Source: an uncultured Sphingobacteriales bacterium
GTDB taxonomy: Bacteria; Bacteroidota; Bacteroidia; Chitinophagales; Chitinophagaceae
DNA length: 64,000 nt
Direction: 5' to 3'
Assembly: GCA_937871285.1 (NCBI GenBank)
Contig: CALMQS010000029.1
Coordinates: 1-64,000 of the forward strand
The translations under genes and the position numbers were made by a program. Below are positions 54,273 to 62,252 of this stretch, piece by piece. The first letter of the stretch is position 1; each line of letters opens with the position of its first letter. The notes under the pieces are model-generated. The model had not been told where the DNA came from and ran no database searches. It saw nothing but the letters and a program-made list of their open reading frames with translations.

Positions 54273-55202
54273 CTACCCTGCCATCATTTCTTTTTTCTTC
54301 AGCCATTCCTTTTTGCCCGTTCCTTCAAATACATGCCTTTCGCTGTGATAGGAAGAACGTACCAGTGGGCCGCTTTCAACATAATCGAAGCCCATATCAT
54401 AACCGGCTGCTGTATATTCTGCAAACTCATCGGGGTGCACGAAACGTAAAACAGGCAAATGCCTTCCGCTGGGCTGAAGGTATTGCCCGAGTGTAATTAC
54501 ATCCACGTTATTGGCCCGGAGATCCCTCATGGTTTGCAAAACCTCTTCCTTCGTTTCGCCAAGTCCGAGCATGATACCCGATTTGGTTCGCATACCCTTT
54601 TCTTTAAGGTATTTGAGCACTTCCATGCTTCTCCAGTATTTGGCCTGTATACGCACCTGTTTTGTCATTCGCTCAACCGTTTCAACGTTGTGTGACACTA
54701 CTTCCGGCGCAGCATCAATAATGCGTTGTATATTATCCTTCTCGCCTTTAAAATCAGGGATCAGCGTTTCCAGCGTGGTGCCGGGGTTTAAGGCTTTTAC
54801 CGCTTTAATGGTATTGTACCATATAATGCTACCCCCATCCTTCAGCTCGTCCCTGTCTACCGAAGTAATTACAGCGTGCTTTACTTTCATGAGGTAGATA
54901 GCTTCGGCTACGCGCTGGGGTTCATCCCAGTCCACCGCTTCCGGCCGGCCGGTAGCCACGGCGCAAAAGCCGCAGCTCCTTGTACAAATATTGCCGAGGA
55001 TCATAAAAGTAGCCGTTCCCGCACCCCAGCATTCGCCCATATTGGGACAATTGCCGCTTTCACATATAGTATGTAACTTATGGGTATCAACTAAATTCCT
55101 TACATTTTTATAGCTTTCACCAATAGGCAGCTTTACTCTTAACCAATCGGGTTTTTTAATGCGCTGCGCCGGTTCCGGGGAAGTACCACAAACTCCGCTC
55201 AT
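54273..55202 (-). CDS. lipA: Lipoyl synthase
   Basis: The 309-residue radical-SAM enzyme inserts two sulphur atoms into octanoyl-ACP-derived chains on lipoyl domains, such as those of the pyruvate dehydrogenase encoded nearby. The auxiliary cluster motif is [13 protein letters not shown], the radical-SAM motif CTRSCGFC, and the C-terminal RSSYHS carries the serine ligand. Length fits the family. Confidence 0.97.
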   Translation of the reverse strand: MSGVCGTSPEPAQRIKKPDWLRVKLPIGESYKNVRNLVDTHKLHTICESGNCPNMGECWGAGTATFMILGNICTRSCGFCAVATGRPEAVDWDEPQRVAEAIYLMKVKHAVITSVDRDELKDGGSIIWYNTIKAVKALNPGTTLETLIPDFKGEKDNIQRIIDAAPEVVSHNVETVERMTKQVRIQAKYWRSMEVLKYLKEKGMRTKSGIMLGLGETKEEVLQTMRDLRANNVDVITLGQYLQPSGRHLPVLRFVHPDEFAEYTAAGYDMGFDYVESGPLVRSSYHSERHVFEGTGKKEWLKKKEMMAG

Positions 55203-55247
55203 AACTTGAATTGTAAAATAGTTTTCAGAAATACAAAAGTAAACGAC

Positions 55248-56066
55248 TTACTTCCGTTTGCCAAATAAGAAGGATACGTAGGCATTAACGAAGAATTTCC
55301 GCGAAGGGTTATATGCCATTTGCTCAATCTCTTTAAAATAATATTCCACGTTTATTCCGCCTTCTATAGCGGATACGATCGTATTGAACCGGTTGTAATC
55401 AAAGCGCAGTGCAGTTTTGGCGTGCAAACCGGGGGCAAGCTTCATTTCATTCCACCCTTTGGTTAAGCCCGAGCCTCCGATGATGCTGCCGGTGTTAAGA
55501 AACAGTGAGCTGTCGGGCGAATCATATTTAACATACCTGTTCTCATTTAGCTGGTCCTGCACTTCTACATAATACGGGCGTAAAAGGCCTAAGGAGAGCC
55601 CACCTGCCCCAATACCATATACCGAAACACCGTTTTTATTGCTTTTGCCTCCAACCAGAATTTGTTGGCCGGCAGCAAGCTTTAACTGGTAAAAAATATT
55701 TCTTTTACCGTAAACGAAAGGGTTGCCAAAAAATATAAAGCCGCCGGCATCGGTTTGGCGATTGGCTTTTTGTTCTTTGCGGTGCTTCTTTTCATTGAAC
55801 TCTATCTGGAATATGGTGGCGCGGGTTACAGAGTTGGCGCGTCCCAGCTCATAAGATATGCCCCACCCGTCTGTATTTACTTTTATGCCAAAGGCATTCT
55901 GTTTATGAAAAGATGGTATGCCTTCTTCTTCCAGGCGCATTAGCGTATTCATCTTTTCTTTTTTTGCATTTCGCTTATCCTCTTTTCTTTGTTCAGCCGT
56001 TCTTTGCTGACTAAAAGCTCCAAGGGTTGTGCTAATACATATAATTGCTGCAATGATTTTTTTCAC
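55248..56066 (-). CDS. Exported outer-membrane protein of unknown function
   Basis: From a GTG start at 56066 the product (272 aa) has a signal peptide (KKIIAAIICISTTLGAFSQ), a Lys/Glu-rich linker (QRTAEQRKEDKRNAKKEKMN) and then beta-strands ending FFVNAYVSFLFGKRK, as in barrel proteins. The frame is open upstream to 56261, but that part overlaps the start of the divergent OsmC gene and has no signal-peptide or domain character. No specific family is recognised. Confidence 0.75.
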   Translation of the reverse strand: MKKIIAAIICISTTLGAFSQQRTAEQRKEDKRNAKKEKMNTLMRLEEEGIPSFHKQNAFGIKVNTDGWGISYELGRANSVTRATIFQIEFNEKKHRKEQKANRQTDAGGFIFFGNPFVYGKRNIFYQLKLAAGQQILVGGKSNKNGVSVYGIGAGGLSLGLLRPYYVEVQDQLNENRYVKYDSPDSSLFLNTGSIIGGSGLTKGWNEMKLAPGLHAKTALRFDYNRFNTIVSAIEGGINVEYYFKEIEQMAYNPSRKFFVNAYVSFLFGKRK

Positions 56067-56116
56067 CTGAAATATTTTATTGTTCTTTAAACGTAAATTT
56101 AAACAAAAATAGCACA

Positions 56117-56551
56117 ATGACTTCAACAGTAGTTTACGAAGAAAACCTTCGCACCGTTTGTACCCATTTAAAATCAGGTACCCGCATTGAAACAGACGCT
56201 CCCCCGGACAACCAGGGTAAGGGTGAACGTTTTTCCCCCTCCGATCTTGTGGCCACCGCACTGGCCAGTTGCATGCTTACCATTATGGGCATTAAAGCAA
56301 GAGACATGAACGTTGATCTAAAAGGCGTAAAAGTGGAGGTAGAGAAGCTAATGGACAGTAATCCGCGAAGGATAGGAGGCTTAAATTTAACATTTCATTT
56401 CCCTGATCATTTTAAAGCCACGGATAAAGAGCAGGTGATACTGGAAAAAGCAGCACTTACCTGCCCGGTATTCTACAGCATCCATCCCGATATTAAAATA
56501 AATGTGGCATTTAACTTCAAAAAAGATACTCTGGCGCAACAGGCGGTTTAA
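56117..56551 (+). CDS. OsmC-family protein
   Basis: The 144-residue protein has OsmC-fold features: RFSPSDLVATALASCMLTIM with the redox Cys, and the second Cys in KAALTCPVFYSIHPD. Such proteins reduce organic peroxides or bind related thiols. It is divergent from the 55248 gene and converges on the DUF2851 gene (6 bp apart). Confidence 0.92.
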   Translation: MTSTVVYEENLRTVCTHLKSGTRIETDAPPDNQGKGERFSPSDLVATALASCMLTIMGIKARDMNVDLKGVKVEVEKLMDSNPRRIGGLNLTFHFPDHFKATDKEQVILEKAALTCPVFYSIHPDIKINVAFNFKKDTLAQQAV

Positions 56552-56557
56552 GAAACA

Positions 56558-57832
56558 TTATACCGACCGTTTTAAAATAGCGGCTCCCACGGCACAGCTC
56601 AGGCAATTTTTATTGCGGCAATAGGTTTTGGTTAATTCTATATAGGCCTGGGAATCGTATGCCGAACGATTGACTAAGCCCAGCGCGGTCCATTGACGGG
56701 TGATGCTATTTTGCTCTGCAGCAGTTTCTTCAAGCCATTGCAGTGCTTTGGTTTTGTATGCCTGCTCCTGCTTCAAATGGCCATACGCAAACACAACAGG
56801 AATAATAGTATTAATAACAACATTATCCGTCATTTGCCTGCCCAGCACCTTTTCTTTGAAAGATGAAGCCTCATCAAAGCGGTAGCGATAATGCCAGTAA
56901 TCGTTAGCTGTTACCGTTAGCATCTTTTTTAACTGGTGTAGCGCGGAAGCAGCTTTTATTTTACCAAAAAGACGGGATGACTGCTGGATAAGCTTTGCCA
57001 GCTGAGCCAGCCTGATGGTAGGAAAATTACCCGGCCGCATCCGTAAAAAATGAACGGGCTCATGCACCGGAAGAAAATGGTATTTCTTCCGGTAAAACCG
57101 GTATTCCTTTTGCAGCATCCGGGGATAATCTTCTTCAAAATCGGCATCTAATAAACCAGCCTGTCCCATTAAAAAAGCTTCCAGCTGGTGTATCTGGTGT
57201 TTATGCCTGGCCAGCGTATTAACAGGTAACGACCGGGCGATTGCTTCAAATGCATCGCTGTTAACCGCTATTCCAAAATTCCTGGCCAGCATCCACCAGA
57301 ATACTTCTTCCCAATGCCCGTTGGTTTCTTTCAGATACTGCACAACGATTTGCGCTTTGCGCTGCAAGCGCTCAGCCACCAGCCTTGCTTTCCAACTACT
57401 CCATATTAATTCCGGCACCACCGTTATGCTGCCGCTGCATGGAATGGCGGTTTGGGCAAGCATCAGCTCTTCATATCGTTGCAATAAAAACTTAGATACC
57501 CTATCCTCCAGCACCAGTGTGGGTATAGCATTGCCGCATTCGTCCCGCACGGAAAGGTCATCTTCCCACACTACGTGCAATATAATGTTCCTGTAATTTT
57601 TGTCCTCACCGTGATGGTGCAGCTTCCAGTCGGATGCCTTAACATGCAGTTCGATATTACCCACCCAGGTAGTTGTATTGATCTTAAGACTGGCTTCCCG
57701 GAAATCGGGACCCTGGTTGGTATTGAGTTGGCCGGCATGAATGATTTGTAATGGTTCATTACCGGCGGTGTGCAGATCAGCCTTATTAAAATACTGCATC
57801 TGCCAGATAAATTGAAGCAGGCGCTCTGTCAT
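56558..57832 (-). CDS. DUF2851 family protein
   Basis: The 424-residue protein matches DUF2851: TERLLQFIWQMQYFNKADLH, LNTNQGPDFREASLKINTTT, WVGNIELHVKASDW, then YRFDEASSFKEKVLG, and a four-Cys motif near the C-terminus (CRNKNCLSCAVG) that could bind metal. The family is widespread in Bacteroidota with no known function. Dispersed repeat D ends about 34 bp upstream of its start. Confidence 0.9.
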   Translation of the reverse strand: MTERLLQFIWQMQYFNKADLHTAGNEPLQIIHAGQLNTNQGPDFREASLKINTTTWVGNIELHVKASDWKLHHHGEDKNYRNIILHVVWEDDLSVRDECGNAIPTLVLEDRVSKFLLQRYEELMLAQTAIPCSGSITVVPELIWSSWKARLVAERLQRKAQIVVQYLKETNGHWEEVFWWMLARNFGIAVNSDAFEAIARSLPVNTLARHKHQIHQLEAFLMGQAGLLDADFEEDYPRMLQKEYRFYRKKYHFLPVHEPVHFLRMRPGNFPTIRLAQLAKLIQQSSRLFGKIKAASALHQLKKMLTVTANDYWHYRYRFDEASSFKEKVLGRQMTDNVVINTIIPVVFAYGHLKQEQAYKTKALQWLEETAAEQNSITRQWTALGLVNRSAYDSQAYIELTKTYCRNKNCLSCAVGAAILKRSV

Positions 57833-58118
57833 AGGTTATGATAGTGATGGTGTGTAGTGGTAAGATACGAAGAAATACAAAAAACAAATAGCAAGAGCCA
57901 AATAAAACCTGTTTGCCGGAGATAAAACAATGAACCACGGATGCACAATAGCACAGAGGAACACAGAGCCTGTGTAATAAATATCAAACCTACAATCCGG
58001 GAGAAGGCGATCAGCAATCAGCTACGGGCAGGGATATAGAAAGAAGGAGTATCCAGCCTGGCTTAGCTGTTACTCACCTCATAAAAGCCGGTACTGATCG
58101 CTAATTGCCTGATTTTCT
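57833..58118. other. Noncoding stretch with dispersed repeat D and an AACCACGG-type sequence
   Basis: The left part is repeat D (57867-57920). Next, AACCACGGATGCACAATAGC resembles a common intergenic sequence type of Bacteroidota. No gene was found. Confidence 0.45.
57867..57920 (-). repeat. Dispersed gene-upstream repeat, copy D (before the DUF2851 gene)
   Basis: On the minus strand, TTTATTTGGCTCTTGCTATTTG and the terminal TATTTCTTCGTATCTT match the gene-proximal end of copy B. It is a truncated copy. Confidence 0.7.
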
Positions 58119-59366
58119 TCAATAGGTCCTTTGCTTTAAAAGCTTTCTGTCTCTACCGGCAGTTCCTATATTCTTGAAGTTACCGACATGGCTTGCTGAA
58201 GGCACCTTATTGATACTATTATGAACGGAATCCATATCAAAAGGATGGCCGTTAACCACAGGAATGGCTCTCCGGTTAAGTTTTTGAATAGCGCTCAATA
58301 AGGGCTTTTCACCCTGGTCGCAAAAAGAAATGGCAATACCTTCCGCGCCTGCCCTTCCCGTGCGGCCTATACGGTGTACATAGGTTTCAGGAACATTCGG
58401 CAGGTCGAAGTTAATAACATGGGTGAGCTCCTCAATGTCAATACCACGTGCTGCAATATCTGTTGCCACTAATACACGGGTCTTCCTGCTTTTGAAATTT
58501 TCAAGCGCTCTTTGACGCGAATGCTGCGACTTGTCGCCGTGAATAGCCTCGGTACGGATGCCGGCAGCATTAAGCTTATACGCCAGCTTATCGGCGGCAT
58601 GCTTCATTTGGGTAAAAACCAATACGGTTTCAATAGATCTGTCCTGCAACAGGTGAATCAATAAAGACTGCTTATTTTTCTTCTCTGCAAAATAAACGGA
58701 TTGCTGTATGATTTCTACTACAGAAGAAACAGGGGTAACTTCAACCTTTACCGGATCTTTCAATAATACAGATGCCAGCTTACTAATGGCCGGGGGCATG
58801 GTTGCTGAGAAAAAAAGTGTTTGGCGCCGGGTGGGCAATTGAGCAATGATGCGTTTTACATCATGTATAAATCCCATATCCAGCATGCGGTCTGCTTCAT
58901 CCAGTACAAAATATTGAATATGGCTAAGTGATACCATTTTCTGTTGCATCAGATCCAGCAAGCGGCCTGGTGTAGCCACTATCATATCTACTCCTCTGCG
59001 GATAGCCTGTACCTGGCTGTGTTGCGGAACTCCGCCAAAGATTACCGTATGCTTTACATTTAAAAACCTGCCGTAAGCCTCAATACTTTCACCAATCTGT
59101 ATAGCCAGTTCCCGGGTGGGCGTAAGTATTAAAGCCTGTGGGTGCTGCAAAAATTGAGTTGCTTTTTTCTGCTCATGGATCAGCTGCAAAACAGGAATAG
59201 TAAAGGCGGCGGTTTTTCCGGTACCTGTTTGGGCGCAACCCAGCAGGTCTCTTTTTTGTAAAACAGGAGGAATTGATTTTTCCTGGATGGGGGTGGGTTT
59301 GGTATACCCTTCTTTGCTCAGGGCCTGTAATACAGGTTCTATAAGCTGCAAATTGTTAAATGACAC
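58119..59366 (-). CDS. DEAD-box RNA helicase (RhlE-like)
   Basis: The 415-residue helicase has all motifs in order: Q motif (KPTPIQEKSIPP), motif I CAQTGTGKTAAF, Ia TPTRELAIQIG, II DEADRMLDMG, III SATMPP, V DIAARGIDIEELTHVINFD and VI HRIGRTGRAG. It lacks the long basic tail of larger paralogues and belongs to the RhlE/SrmB type used in ribosome assembly and RNA decay. The start is the ATG at 59366. Confidence 0.95.
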   Translation of the reverse strand: MSFNNLQLIEPVLQALSKEGYTKPTPIQEKSIPPVLQKRDLLGCAQTGTGKTAAFTIPVLQLIHEQKKATQFLQHPQALILTPTRELAIQIGESIEAYGRFLNVKHTVIFGGVPQHSQVQAIRRGVDMIVATPGRLLDLMQQKMVSLSHIQYFVLDEADRMLDMGFIHDVKRIIAQLPTRRQTLFFSATMPPAISKLASVLLKDPVKVEVTPVSSVVEIIQQSVYFAEKKNKQSLLIHLLQDRSIETVLVFTQMKHAADKLAYKLNAAGIRTEAIHGDKSQHSRQRALENFKSRKTRVLVATDIAARGIDIEELTHVINFDLPNVPETYVHRIGRTGRAGAEGIAISFCDQGEKPLLSAIQKLNRRAIPVVNGHPFDMDSVHNSINKVPSASHVGNFKNIGTAGRDRKLLKQRTY

Positions 59367-59735
59367 TTGTAATTTTTTTAGTAATAAAAGAGTGATAAGG
59401 CTATCAAAAAAGAATTGATACGTTATCTGCCTTAGGTTAAGCGGTCACTATAATGGAGGAGAATGAACTACTACACAAAGAGGAAAGCAATAACATTAAG
59501 AGCAGCAAAGGTACAATAAATAACTAAGAAGCTGTTTAAATTATGTTTTAGAATAACCATTGACCTGTCTCCTGCCACGCATCACACTAATTATCACGAA
59601 TAATTCGTGCCCATTTGTGACATTCGTGGCTAAAGAGCGTGTTACAACACATTATACAAAATCCTCGGGGATCATTTTTAATGCATCTGGATTTAACACT
59701 CCCCTACTCCATTTGCGGATGGTTAAGTAAACAGC

Positions 59736-59885
59736 AGCTTCGGATTTGGCATTTGGTATTTGAATTTTATCCGCCCCGGCGGACAAGCTTGCCTGCCGCA
59801 GGCAGGTTTGCTTCTTGTTCTCTGGTTCCTGGAACTTTCATTCGAATTTCGAAATTCCGGCTTAGGGCTTTATTTACTTATCTTA
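59736..59885 (+). repeat. Dispersed gene-upstream repeat, copy C (before the glutaryl-CoA dehydrogenase)
   Basis: AGCTTCGGATTTGGCATTTGG, CCGCCCCGGCGGACA, then a CCTGCC/GGCAGG palindrome (59792-59806) absent from copy B, then TTGTTCTCTGGTTCCTGGAA. It ends 24 bp before the true ATG and produces a false 50-residue extension of the dehydrogenase frame. Confidence 0.8.
59792..59806. repeat. Palindromic element inside repeat C
   Basis: CCTGCC-GCA-GGCAGG is a shorter member of the CCTGCCT/AGGCAGG family, inserted in copy C but absent from copies A and B. Confidence 0.65.
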
Positions 59886-59909
59886 GCAGCTCCTTTAAAT
59901 GTAGTTACT

Positions 59910-61094
59910 ATGGCTGCACGTACAGACCTGTTTACCAGTCCGGATTATTTGCAATTAGACGATTTGCTTACGGAAGAACAAAAGCTGATCCGTGAAAGTG
60001 TAAGGGCTTACGTAAAAAAAGAAATTTCCCCTGTTATTGAAGACTATGCCCAAAAAGCCACTTTTCCTGAACATATCGTTAAACAATTAGGCGGCATGGG
60101 CTGCTTCGGCCCTACCATCCCTGCTGCTTATGGCGGAGGCGGATTAGATTATATCAGCTATGGACTTATGATGCAGGAACTGGAAAGAGGCGACAGCGGG
60201 GTACGTTCTACCGCATCTGTGCAGGGCAGCTTAGTAATGTTCCCTATTTATGAGTATGGCAGCGAGGCGCAGCGAAAAAAGTATTTGCCAAAATTAGCCA
60301 GCGGCGAGTGGCTGGGCTGCTTTGGCTTAACGGAGCCCGGTCATGGTTCCGACCCGGCAGGTATGCTTACCCGTTTTACCGATGCCGGAGACCATGTAGT
60401 ATTAAACGGTGCTAAAATGTGGATCAGCAACGCGCCTTATGCGCATGTGGCCGTGGTATGGGCCAAAGACGACAATGGCGATATCCGCGGACTGATCGTG
60501 GAAAGGGGCATGGAAGGATTCAGTACACCCACTACCCATGGTAAATGGAGCCTGCGGGCATCCGCCACGGGTGAACTGGTTTTTGACAACGTTAAAGTGC
60601 CTAAAGAAAATATACTGCCCAACGCCAAAGGATTGAAAGCTCCCTTAGGCTGTTTAACCAAGGCCCGGTTTGGCATAGCATGGGGAAGCACAGGTGCGGC
60701 AATGGATTGCTATGATACTGCTTTAAGATACGCCAAAGAAAGAATACAATTCGATCGCCCGATAGGCGGCTTTCAATTGCAGCAAAAAAAATTAGCCGAA
60801 ATGATCACGGAGATCAGCAAAGCCCAGTTGCTGAACTGGAGGGTTGCGGTATTAATGAATGAAGGAAAAGCAACACCCCAGCAGGTGAGCATGGCCAAAC
60901 GCAACGGCTGCGAAGTGGCCACCAATATATGCCGCGATGCCAGGCAAATGCTCGGAGGCATGGGTATTACGGGTGAATATTCGGTAATGCGCCATATGAT
61001 GAACCTTGAAAGCGTAATCACCTATGAAGGAACGCATGATATACATTTGCTGATAACCGGTATGGATATAACAGGTTTTAATGCTTTTAAGTGA
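59910..61094 (+). CDS. gcdH: Glutaryl-CoA dehydrogenase (acyl-CoA dehydrogenase family)
   Basis: The 394-residue flavoenzyme oxidises and decarboxylates glutaryl-CoA to crotonyl-CoA in lysine or tryptophan breakdown. It has CFGLTEPGHGSDPAGM, the substrate-Arg motif GVRSTASVQGSL and the catalytic Glu in ESVITYEGTHDIHLLITG, which separates GCDH from other acyl-CoA dehydrogenases. The ATG at 59910 (MAARTDLF) is used because the frame upstream to 59760 is repeat C. It overlaps a possible GTG start of aroK. Confidence 0.9.
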   Translation: MAARTDLFTSPDYLQLDDLLTEEQKLIRESVRAYVKKEISPVIEDYAQKATFPEHIVKQLGGMGCFGPTIPAAYGGGGLDYISYGLMMQELERGDSGVRSTASVQGSLVMFPIYEYGSEAQRKKYLPKLASGEWLGCFGLTEPGHGSDPAGMLTRFTDAGDHVVLNGAKMWISNAPYAHVAVVWAKDDNGDIRGLIVERGMEGFSTPTTHGKWSLRASATGELVFDNVKVPKENILPNAKGLKAPLGCLTKARFGIAWGSTGAAMDCYDTALRYAKERIQFDRPIGGFQLQQKKLAEMITEISKAQLLNWRVAVLMNEGKATPQQVSMAKRNGCEVATNICRDARQMLGGMGITGEYSVMRHMMNLESVITYEGTHDIHLLITGMDITGFNAFK

Positions 61095-61105
61095 AACCAA
61101 AGACG

Positions 61106-61612
61106 ATGAAAATTTTTCTCCTGGGCTTTATGGGAACGGGCAAAACTTACTGGGGACAGCTTTGGGCAAAGCAACACCATTTACGCTTTTTTGACTTAGA
61201 CACTGAAATTGAGCATCATACCGGCTTAACCATTCCGCAGCTATTTGAACGGTATGGAGAAACTTTTTTTAGGGAACAGGAGCACGAAAGACTTCTCAGC
61301 TTCGGGAAAGAAAACAATTTCATCCTTTCCACAGGAGGCGGCACGCCCTGTTTTTATAACAATATGCAATGGATGAATGAAAACGGGCTCACCATTTACC
61401 TCGATACTCCCCTGCCCGTGCTGAAGGAAAGATTAATAAAGGAAAAGATGCACCGCCCGCTGATCAAACAATTAGATGAGCAGGCCATTGAAGATTTTAT
61501 TAAAAACAGCATCCAAAAAAGGAAGGAATATTACAACAAGGCCCATATAATATTATCCACAGAATCCATTTCAGATATTACCTTTGAAGAAATCAAACGG
61601 AAACATGTCTAA
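61106..61612 (+). CDS. aroK: Shikimate kinase
   Basis: The 168-residue kinase phosphorylates shikimate in aromatic amino-acid synthesis. Walker A is GFMGTGKTYWG; substrate binding is shown by DLDTEIEHHTGLTIPQLFER and the STGGGTPCF loop. The ATG at 61106 is preferred; a GTG at 61091 would add five residues. Its last codons overlap the DUF423 gene start by 8 bp. Confidence 0.92.
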   Translation: MKIFLLGFMGTGKTYWGQLWAKQHHLRFFDLDTEIEHHTGLTIPQLFERYGETFFREQEHERLLSFGKENNFILSTGGGTPCFYNNMQWMNENGLTIYLDTPLPVLKERLIKEKMHRPLIKQLDEQAIEDFIKNSIQKRKEYYNKAHIILSTESISDITFEEIKRKHV

Positions 61613-62036
61613 ACGATTTATCCAATACGCTGCCATCCTTGGAGCGCTTAGTGTTGCACTGGGGGCATTTGGAGCGCATGCGCTGAAAAAATTAGTGGAA
61701 GCAGATACCGTAGCTACTTTTGAAACCGGCGTAAGATACCAGTTTTACCACACTTTCGCTTTGTTAGCCGTTGGAATCCTATACAGGAGAATGCCCGGAA
61801 AAGTAATGGAATGGGCGGGTATTCTTTTTATTTCAGGCATTGTTTTATTCAGCGGTTCCTTATACCTGTTAACTTACTTAAACGCCACTGAAACAGTAGG
61901 ACTTAAAGGCATTGGCGCTATTACTCCTTTGGGCGGGGTTTGTTTTATTGCCGGATGGGTTTGTCTTTTAGTTCAAAGTTTAAAGCCCAGCGTTCACCGT
62001 GAAAAAAAAGAAAAAAGCAATGTGAGAGAAGCTTAA
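61605..62036 (+). CDS. DUF423 membrane protein
   Basis: The 143-residue protein has four predicted transmembrane helices and the family start ILGALSVALGAFGAHALKKL. Further helices include GILFISGIVLFSGSLYLLTY and ITPLGGVCFIAGWVCLLVQS. Function is unknown. The ATG at 61605 overlaps the aroK stop, indicating coupling. Confidence 0.9.
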   Translation: MSKRFIQYAAILGALSVALGAFGAHALKKLVEADTVATFETGVRYQFYHTFALLAVGILYRRMPGKVMEWAGILFISGIVLFSGSLYLLTYLNATETVGLKGIGAITPLGGVCFIAGWVCLLVQSLKPSVHREKKEKSNVREA

Positions 62037-62070
62037 CAGCAGCCGGATTTAGTTACAGGTTTCAGGGAAG

Positions 62071-62106
62071 CGGATTTGTAGTTTATGGTTTGTAGTTTAT
62101 GGTTTG
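62071..62106 (+). repeat. Fragment of the dispersed gene-upstream repeat (copy E)
   Basis: TAGTTTATGGTTTG occurs twice in tandem, as in the first half of copies A and B. It lies in the gap before ftsK. Confidence 0.55.
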
Positions 62107-62195
62107 CACACCTTAGAACTTGTATCCTGTACCCCTTACTTGCACCCTGCAACTTGTACCTGTCTTCCGCAACACAAACTCCCCCGCAAACACCT

Positions 62196-62203
62196 TATCT
62201 TTG
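62196..62203 (+). promoter_or_regulatory. Bacteroidota -7 element of ftsK
   Basis: TATCTTTG fits TAnnTTTG, 49 bp upstream of the ftsK ATG. The leader contains a small CGGGA/TCCCG hairpin. Confidence 0.5.
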
Positions 62204-62252
62204 CCTATCGGGAAAAAGTCCCGTCTGAATATAAAAATACGTTTCGTATTGC

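Larger units (their letters stand above)
59367..59909. other. Noncoding stretch with dispersed repeat C
   Basis: This gap is divergent between the helicase and the acyl-CoA dehydrogenase. The right third is repeat C, with two palindromes (CCGCC-CC-GGCGG at 59771-59782 and CCTGCC-N3-GGCAGG at 59792-59806). The left part has GTGCCCATTTGTGACATTCG (about 59608-59627), of an intergenic repeat type. No gene was found. Confidence 0.5.

Noticed and set aside
56067..56261. 65-residue upstream extension of the 55248 gene
   Set aside because: It overlaps the divergent OsmC gene start and would place the signal peptide inside the protein.
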